From the NCBI GenBank assembly GCA_002404295.1, contig DHJK01000177.1, forward strand, positions 264-9,748: a DNA stretch of 9,485 nt. The letters run 5' to 3'. How positions within the stretch are numbered: position 1 is the stretch's first letter; every line of letters starts with the position of its first letter. The translations under genes were made by a program, and so were the position numbers. This document shows, one piece after another, positions 5,517-9,485 of the stretch. The notes beneath the pieces are model-generated. The model saw only the letters and a list, made by a program, of their open reading frames with translations, did no database searches and had not been told where the DNA came from. This stretch comes from Legionellales bacterium UBA4722 (GTDB taxonomy: Bacteria; Pseudomonadota; Gammaproteobacteria; DSM-16500).

Positions 5517-7658
5517 CTAAGCGGGCTTAGTTTCAGAGAATAATACAACCTTGTTTCTGCCGCTATCTTTCGCGAAATAAAGTGCTTTATCAGAGAGTGC
5601 TATTAATTCTTGTCCTGATGTGCCATCTTGCGGATAAATAGCTATACCAATTGAAATAGTAATACTCAAATCATTTCCATCATACTTTGCCTTCATAGAG
5701 GAAACACTTTCCCTTATCGTTTCTGCACGTTTTTTTGCCGTTTTAGCATCCGTATTATAAAGAACAAGAATAAATTCTTCACCGCCATAACGAGAAGCAA
5801 TATCACCTGGGCGAATCTCATGTAGCAATAATTGTCCTAATTCTTTTAAGACGATGTCGCCAGCTGAATGTCCATATTCATCATTAATTTTTTTAAAATG
5901 ATCGATGTCTAACATCAAAATAGCAATAGATGTTTTATTTCGCTCTGACTGGCTAATTTGTTTTAAGATAAACTCTTCCAAATGGCGGCGATTATATAGC
6001 GTAGTTAAAGGATCTCGTATAGCTTGATAACGCAAATTTTCACGCAATTTTGCATTGGCTAATGCAAGTGCAGCAAGTTCCGCGAACGCATTTATTAACA
6101 ACAATTCATCGTTATTCAATTGTTTTTGTATTCGGTCTTTTAACGAGACTTCCATGTAGAGCAGACCAAAAACATCATTTTGCGCCCTTAAAGGGACACA
6201 AAGATAAATGATATCATCCTGATTATTATGTTTGACATGATCGCATACCAATTCTTCGCGTGACAACCCAGCCTGATAAATATGACTTAGCCTTAATGCC
6301 CAACATTGATTCTGTGTAAAGCTTTTAGTTTGAGAAAAAGGCGTTCCCCATGTAGCGCTTGTCTCAAGAGAATCGCCTGATGGTTGCATGAGATAAATAA
6401 TTCCATTGGAAAAACTCAAGACTTTTCTGCAAAATTTCACCGTAATATTACTTAACTCCTGCGTGTTATCACAGGCTAACATAACATCACTCATCTCTAG
6501 CAGTAGGGTTATTTTTTCATTTTTATCCTTTAATTCACTCATGCCTTCATTTAGCTTTTCATAGGATGCTTTCAATTCATTTTGCTTTTGAATTCGTTTG
6601 CTGATATTTCGAACTATATGAACAGCGCCGATCATATCGTGTTGATCGTTTTTAATTAAGCTGGAGGTAACCTCATAAACATTAACTTGATCCTCAGAAG
6701 AAAATTCTATCATTTTTGTGTATTCTTTACCTTGAAGGGATTGTTTCCATGATTCAAGTAACTTATTTTTAGATTCAGGCGCTTTAGAAATTGCATCATC
6801 AATACTCATGCCAATATAAATCTGATTATTAAAGAGCGATTCAAATTCTTTTTTATACGCATCATTAAAGATAATAAATCGATAATTTAGATCTAGGGCC
6901 GCAATCATATCATGCGCCTCTTCGATAATGCTTCTCAATTGGCTTTTAATGTTATTTGCTTTTAACTCAGTAAATCTTCTTATCACCAGCTCTCGATTGA
7001 ACAATATAAATGATATTAATAAAAAGGCGATACTCACTGTTTGTCCGACAATAAAAATTAAATTGGTTATTTCAGTGTTAGTTGTTTCAGCCGTAGTACG
7101 ATCTTGCAACAAGACTAATTCATTTGCTCTTATTTCATTTGCCATTAATCTGGCTTCACTAGAAATACGCTGGCCACTATTAAACATATCCAGTGCTTGT
7201 GGTGTTGAAAATTTGTGGTTAATTTTCAACTGCACTACTTCATTTAGGATTTGAATTCGTTTATTTATCAAGCTAGTTAATTTTTCTGTTCTTTCATGCT
7301 GTATAGGGTTATCTGCCGTTAGATTACGAAGAGTATCAAGCGATTTCTTGATATTTAAGGTATTCTCGCCTAAATCATCAATAAATGTTTTCTTATCAAA
7401 TAGTAAGTAGGCGCGCTGGCTGGATTCTATCGATGTGACCAGGTATTGCGCCTCATCAGTGGTCATTAAAACTTGATAGGTATGATTAACCCAGCGTGTA
7501 GCCTTAAGTAAATTATAAAATTGGAAAATAGACACAACACTAATCGTGATAATAATAATGATTGCAAATAAAAAAATGAAATTAGTGGGAGACTTATAAA
7601 AAGTTGTAGTGCCATCGCCAGATGATTTAACTAGATTACTTTTTTCAAAAATTTTCAT
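5517..7658 (-). CDS. Diguanylate cyclase, CHASE3-PAS-GAF-GGDEF
   Basis: A 713-aa inner-membrane sensor that should make c-di-GMP from two GTP. Order: TM1 about 28-48; an extracytoplasmic, mostly helical CHASE3-like domain about 50-195 (SSQRAYLLFD is characteristic); TM2 about 200-220; a PAS domain about 238-355 (AHDMIAALDLNYRFIIFNDA); a coiled linker to about 385; a GAF domain about 385-540; and GGDEF from 545. The catalytic half has LTTLYNRRHL, MLDIDHFKKIND with metal ligands D584/D586, and RYGGEEF with GGEEF at 625-629. RPGD at 616-619, five residues before GGEEF, is the inhibitory I-site, so product feedback is expected. The start ATG 7658 is chosen because AAGGA lies seven bases upstream. 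The frame opens 21 codons earlier at 7721, without a ribosome site. It stops with TAG and precedes the Nramp-like gene by 46 bases. The input signal cannot be deduced. Confidence 0.93.
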   Translation of the reverse strand: MKIFEKSNLVKSSGDGTTTFYKSPTNFIFLFAIIIIITISVVSIFQFYNLLKATRWVNHTYQVLMTTDEAQYLVTSIESSQRAYLLFDKKTFIDDLGENTLNIKKSLDTLRNLTADNPIQHERTEKLTSLINKRIQILNEVVQLKINHKFSTPQALDMFNSGQRISSEARLMANEIRANELVLLQDRTTAETTNTEITNLIFIVGQTVSIAFLLISFILFNRELVIRRFTELKANNIKSQLRSIIEEAHDMIAALDLNYRFIIFNDAYKKEFESLFNNQIYIGMSIDDAISKAPESKNKLLESWKQSLQGKEYTKMIEFSSEDQVNVYEVTSSLIKNDQHDMIGAVHIVRNISKRIQKQNELKASYEKLNEGMSELKDKNEKITLLLEMSDVMLACDNTQELSNITVKFCRKVLSFSNGIIYLMQPSGDSLETSATWGTPFSQTKSFTQNQCWALRLSHIYQAGLSREELVCDHVKHNNQDDIIYLCVPLRAQNDVFGLLYMEVSLKDRIQKQLNNDELLLINAFAELAALALANAKLRENLRYQAIRDPLTTLYNRRHLEEFILKQISQSERNKTSIAILMLDIDHFKKINDEYGHSAGDIVLKELGQLLLHEIRPGDIASRYGGEEFILVLYNTDAKTAKKRAETIRESVSSMKAKYDGNDLSITISIGIAIYPQDGTSGQELIALSDKALYFAKDSGRNKVVLFSETKPA

Positions 7659-7886
7659 GATTATCCTTAATCGCTTAAGAAAATGTGCATTCATTGCGAC
7701 TGAACCACTGGCCGGCATCACGATGGCACGGGCTGCCGCAAAGCAATCTCGCGATTGTACTATCTATGCTAACAGCTTCAGTCTGTCTTCTGAAAGCTAT
7801 ATCTCTACAATATACGGCACTGTAGAAGATCTTCCTAAATCGGTTTTCGAGGTTAGATTTATGATCCCTTGTTAAGGAGATTAACG
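7659..7886. other. Upstream region of the cyclase gene, no confident gene
   Basis: Part of the 283-base gap between the cyclase and the PRC-barrel gene. A plus-strand reading open to TAA 7875 (with ARAAAKQSRDCTIYANSFSL, ending VFEVRFMIPC) overlaps the cyclase start in antisense and has no ribosome site. A minus-strand reading is also open. GC is locally higher. It probably contains the cyclase promoter, but I see no convincing -35/-10 pair. A small imperfect hairpin lies around 7779-7801 (CTTCAG with CTGAAAG). Confidence 0.3.
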
Positions 7887-7887
7887 A

Positions 7888-7921
7888 AAAAAAAGCCACA
7901 AGTTCAATTATGGCTTTTTTT
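7888..7921. terminator. Bidirectional rho-independent terminator
   Basis: AAAAAAAGCCA (7888-7898) pairs exactly with TGGCTTTTTTT (7911-7921) around a 12-base loop, giving T-runs in both directions. It lies 20 bases after the PRC-barrel gene on the minus strand and is its likely end. It would also stop plus-strand transcription arriving from 7875. Confidence 0.85.
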
Positions 7922-7941
7922 GTGCGAAAAAAACCCTATCA

Positions 7942-8286
7942 CTATGGTGTAAATTTATAGAAAGTGTTAATTTCAGCAGCCCATTCAGGCGACATATCTG
8001 GCCAATGATCTTTATCAAATCCAGGCGCTTCTTTGAGCCTTTCCTTGTCAACATTAATTACAAAACATTTGTTTTTTTCATCTACATGAAGGGTGGCCCA
8101 TGGCACAGCAAAAAACTTGTTACCGAACCCTAGGAATCCTCCAAAAGACATTACAGCATAGCTGACTCGCCCCTCATCAACTGAAATCATTAGCTCTTCG
8201 ATTTTTCCAATAGCTTCATTTTGTTGATTTACTACTTTATCACCAATTAAAGTTCCTGCGGCTAGTAAATTTCGATAACTTTTCAT
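7942..8286 (-). CDS. PRC-barrel domain protein, 114 aa
   Basis: A small cytoplasmic protein that is essentially one PRC-barrel domain. After a short N-terminus (MKSYRNLLAAGTLIGDKVVN) comes the typical first half, EAIGKIEELMISVDEGRVSY. The glycine-rich stretch SFGGFLGFGNKFFAVPW follows, then FVINVDKERLKEAPGFDKDH and a WPDMSPEW tail. PRC-barrels occur in photosynthetic reaction centre H subunits and RimM. Stand-alone versions are widespread, often linked to stress or envelope genes, without a defined biochemical role. The start at 8286 is supported by AAGGA seven bases upstream, and it stops with TAG. The four-helix membrane protein ends 41 bases upstream and a strong terminator follows, so this is probably the last gene of the small cluster. 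Confidence 0.9.
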   Translation of the reverse strand: MKSYRNLLAAGTLIGDKVVNQQNEAIGKIEELMISVDEGRVSYAVMSFGGFLGFGNKFFAVPWATLHVDEKNKCFVINVDKERLKEAPGFDKDHWPDMSPEWAAEINTFYKFTP

Positions 8287-8327
8287 AAATAGATCCTTAT
8301 GTTAAAAAGTGAATATTCAATAACATC

Positions 8328-8945
8328 CTATTGAACATTACAATCATCATTACATGTTTTACATGTCATCCCGTAGTGCCCACCAAAACAACTGGAAATG
8401 GCGCCGACAAAAAATAATATAAAGATGAGAAAAGCACTATAACCAAGATTATTAGTCGCTGATTGGTTGTTAACGACTACTTCGGAGCCGGATGTATTTG
8501 TACTGATTACCGGTACTGATTGGTTATTCGTAAATACTACGGGTGTTGGATTAACAATAAAGCTTGAGTAGGATGTTACATAGCGACCCACATGTGAGGC
8601 TAGCAACATCATTAGAACGAATGCTAAACACCATGTTGTAAATCCATATACAACACCTAAGTTACGTCTCATAGAGTATGGACGACCAAGATATCCTGCT
8701 GTAAATCCTGCAAAAAACATAGCAACAATTGCGCCGATCAATAGTCCTATAAAGCCACCTACCGCTAAAGAGACCAATCCATCATGCGTCGTTTTAACAA
8801 TAGAAAGACCAATTGCTACACTAAATAAATTAAGCAAAAAACTTAATCCAGTACCTATTAAAGCACCTACAACAATTGCGCTCCACGAGATACGTTTTAA
8901 ATGGTACATATGATGTATAGGGATATTGCACTGTTCATTTGTCAT
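8328..8945 (-). CDS. Four-helix membrane protein with cysteine-rich tail
   Basis: 205 residues from ATG 8945, chosen because GGAG lies seven bases upstream. ATGs at 8957 and 8981 in the same frame lack a ribosome site. Hydrophobic segments lie at about 20-49, 58-85, 93-116 and 168-186. The opening LKRISWSAIVVGALIGTGLS and the Gly-rich second helix resemble a broad group of small bacterial membrane proteins, some loosely annotated as PhnA-like or YrzE-like. Between helices three and four is a Ser/Thr/Asn/Val-rich loop (about 120-165) that probably faces the periplasm. The C-terminus carries SSCFGGHYGM then CKTCNDDC (Cys at 186, 195, 198, 202), which could bind a metal; I infer this only from spacing. 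It lies between the 26-aa peptide gene and the PRC-barrel gene, all on one strand. Function is unknown. Confidence 0.8.
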   Translation of the reverse strand: MTNEQCNIPIHHMYHLKRISWSAIVVGALIGTGLSFLLNLFSVAIGLSIVKTTHDGLVSLAVGGFIGLLIGAIVAMFFAGFTAGYLGRPYSMRRNLGVVYGFTTWCLAFVLMMLLASHVGRYVTSYSSFIVNPTPVVFTNNQSVPVISTNTSGSEVVVNNQSATNNLGYSAFLIFILFFVGAISSCFGGHYGMTCKTCNDDCNVQ

Positions 8946-9003
8946 ATAAAACTCCATATAAATTTGATAGTCATAATTCAAACACTACAGTAATAACGTA
9001 TTT

Positions 9004-9084
9004 TTAGAAAAGATGAAAAATTACATAAATAAGAATTAAAACGCCTAAAGGTACACCAAGCAAATAAGCAATAAGATATTTCAT
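9004..9084 (-). CDS. 26-aa single-pass membrane peptide
   Basis: ATG at 9084 is preceded by GGGGGA eight bases upstream. The peptide starts MKYLIAYLLGVPLGVLIL and ends FHLF before TAA: one continuous hydrophobic helix with a single Lys at the cytoplasmic end. Such peptides are common in gammaproteobacteria as stress-induced or complex-stabilising membrane components and are usually left unannotated. It sits 58 bases before the four-helix membrane protein on the same strand. A shared transcript would begin between the hairpin at 9210-9251 and this start. TAATAT at about 9102-9107 is a possible -10 box, without a good -35. Confidence 0.65.
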   Translation of the reverse strand: MKYLIAYLLGVPLGVLILIYVIFHLF

Positions 9085-9209
9085 TGTATTGATCCCCCAT
9101 ATTAGCTGAGTAAACGGTTAATAATTACTTATCTTTCCAACCATTACGATTTAAGAAATCATTTATTTCTTTTTTTGATAAGAAAGTAACGGTTCACTTA
9201 AAGAAAGAA

Positions 9210-9251
9210 GTAAACACAGAGGACGAAAATATCTTAATCCTCTGTATTTAC
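9210..9251. terminator. Hairpin terminator after the 57-aa gene
   Basis: GTAAACACAGAGGA (9210-9223) pairs with TCCTCTGTATTTAC (9238-9251) over 14 positions with one mismatch and a 14-base loop. On the minus strand it is followed by TTCTTTCTTT and lies 14 bases after the stop of the 57-aa gene, so it should end that transcript. Confidence 0.7.
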
Positions 9252-9265
9252 ATTCAATCAAAAAA

Positions 9266-9439
9266 CTATTTACCATCACCATATGATCCAGTGTCATGTC
9301 GAGGATCTTTGCTAGGATTTTTTTCTGTCTTATTTACAGAATTATCCGGTTTTTGCCTATCATTATCGCGTCCTTGATCATCACGGTCTCGACTTTGATC
9401 GCGTCCCTTATCATTCTGTTGCTTGTCTTGATTTTTCAT
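9266..9439 (-). CDS. Small charged hydrophilic protein, 57 aa
   Basis: ATG at 9439 has AAGGA eight bases upstream. The protein is almost entirely polar: MKNQDKQQNDKGRDQSRDRD, a second Gly-Arg-Asp motif repeat (DQGRDNDR), a Pro/Lys/Asn stretch and DPRHDTGSYGDGK before TAG. There are no cysteines, no aromatic core, and no signal or membrane segment, so it is probably intrinsically disordered. The composition resembles hydrophilin-like or stress-associated small proteins, though this is only a resemblance. A possible -10 box (TATAGT, minus strand 9478-9473) lies at the window edge and the -35 would be outside. It is followed by its own terminator and is therefore separate from the downstream cluster. 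Confidence 0.7.
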   Translation of the reverse strand: MKNQDKQQNDKGRDQSRDRDDQGRDNDRQKPDNSVNKTEKNPSKDPRHDTGSYGDGK

Positions 9440-9485
9440 ATTGCATATCCTTATGGTTAAATAAAATTCCTGACTATAAATTTGC

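Noticed and set aside
5471..5548. Longer N-terminus for the Nramp-like protein
   Set aside because: It would overlap the end of the cyclase gene and add residues absent from the family. The ATG at 5470 leads directly into the conserved first helix.
6928..7254. Plus-strand 108-codon reading inside the cyclase gene
   Set aside because: Antisense to the CHASE3/PAS region of a clear domain protein.
7675..7899. Minus-strand 74-codon reading upstream of the cyclase
   Set aside because: Starts inside the terminator hairpin, has no ribosome site and no recognisable features.
7659..7941. c-di-GMP riboswitch in front of the cyclase gene
   Set aside because: The region was inspected for the GEMM-type core and conserved tetraloop receptor; nothing resembling them is visible.
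9125..9193. Minus-strand reading ending EINDFLNRNGWKDK before TAA at 9125
   Set aside because: It looks protein-like but has no start codon between the upstream TGA at 9194-9196 and its stop. At most it is a remnant of about 22 codons.
1..9485. CRISPR array, tRNA or rRNA genes
   Set aside because: No regularly spaced repeats, no T-loop GTTCRA motif in a cloverleaf context and no rRNA-like sequence were found.

Overview
The window looks like a low-GC gammaproteobacterial chromosome. A Legionella/Coxiella-type relative is my best guess. It rests on AT-rich codon use, AAGGA/AGGAG ribosome sites, the family mix and many small proteins; no rRNA, tRNA or other taxonomic marker is present. Genes run mostly on the minus strand.

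Left third (1-3360): a graveyard of accessory DNA. From left to right it holds: a zinc-ribbon-like gene with an in-frame amber codon, cut by the window edge; a decayed tyrosine-integrase relic; a phage-like gene broken by two frameshifts; a 67-bp piece of a paralogue of the secreted-protein gene; an uncharacterised stretch with a strong palindrome; a small intact-looking minus-strand pair (36-aa peptide, then 215-aa exported protein); the catalytic C-terminal half of a P4-type integrase; and a FIST-domain gene with a large internal deletion and a 4-nt frameshifting insertion. Fragments of both the integrase and the exported protein occur twice, which points to repeated insertion, recombination and loss.

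Middle (3385-7658): an intact 62-aa ten-cysteine protein follows the FIST relic and ends in a perfect hairpin. A serine/threonine-rich mini-lipoprotein (56 aa) on the minus strand has its own promoter and a perfect 15-bp tandem repeat just upstream. Next comes a two-gene minus-strand unit: a CHASE3-PAS-GAF-GGDEF diguanylate cyclase with intact active site and inhibitory I-site, then an Nramp-like transporter whose metal-site motifs depart from the canonical DPGN/MPHN. Transcription would run from the cyclase into the transporter.

Right end (7888-9485): a cluster of small, probably envelope- or stress-related genes, all on the minus strand. In transcription order they are a 57-aa charged hydrophilic protein followed by a hairpin terminator, a 26-aa single-pass membrane peptide, a four-helix membrane protein with a cysteine-rich tail, and a PRC-barrel protein closed by a bidirectional terminator. 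Five small genes with good ribosome sites (36, 56, 26, 57 and the trimmed 62 aa) were found by reading the strands directly.

TAG is the normal stop of the cyclase, PRC-barrel and 57-aa genes, so the amber codon at 180-182 is better read as a nonsense mutation than as recoding.
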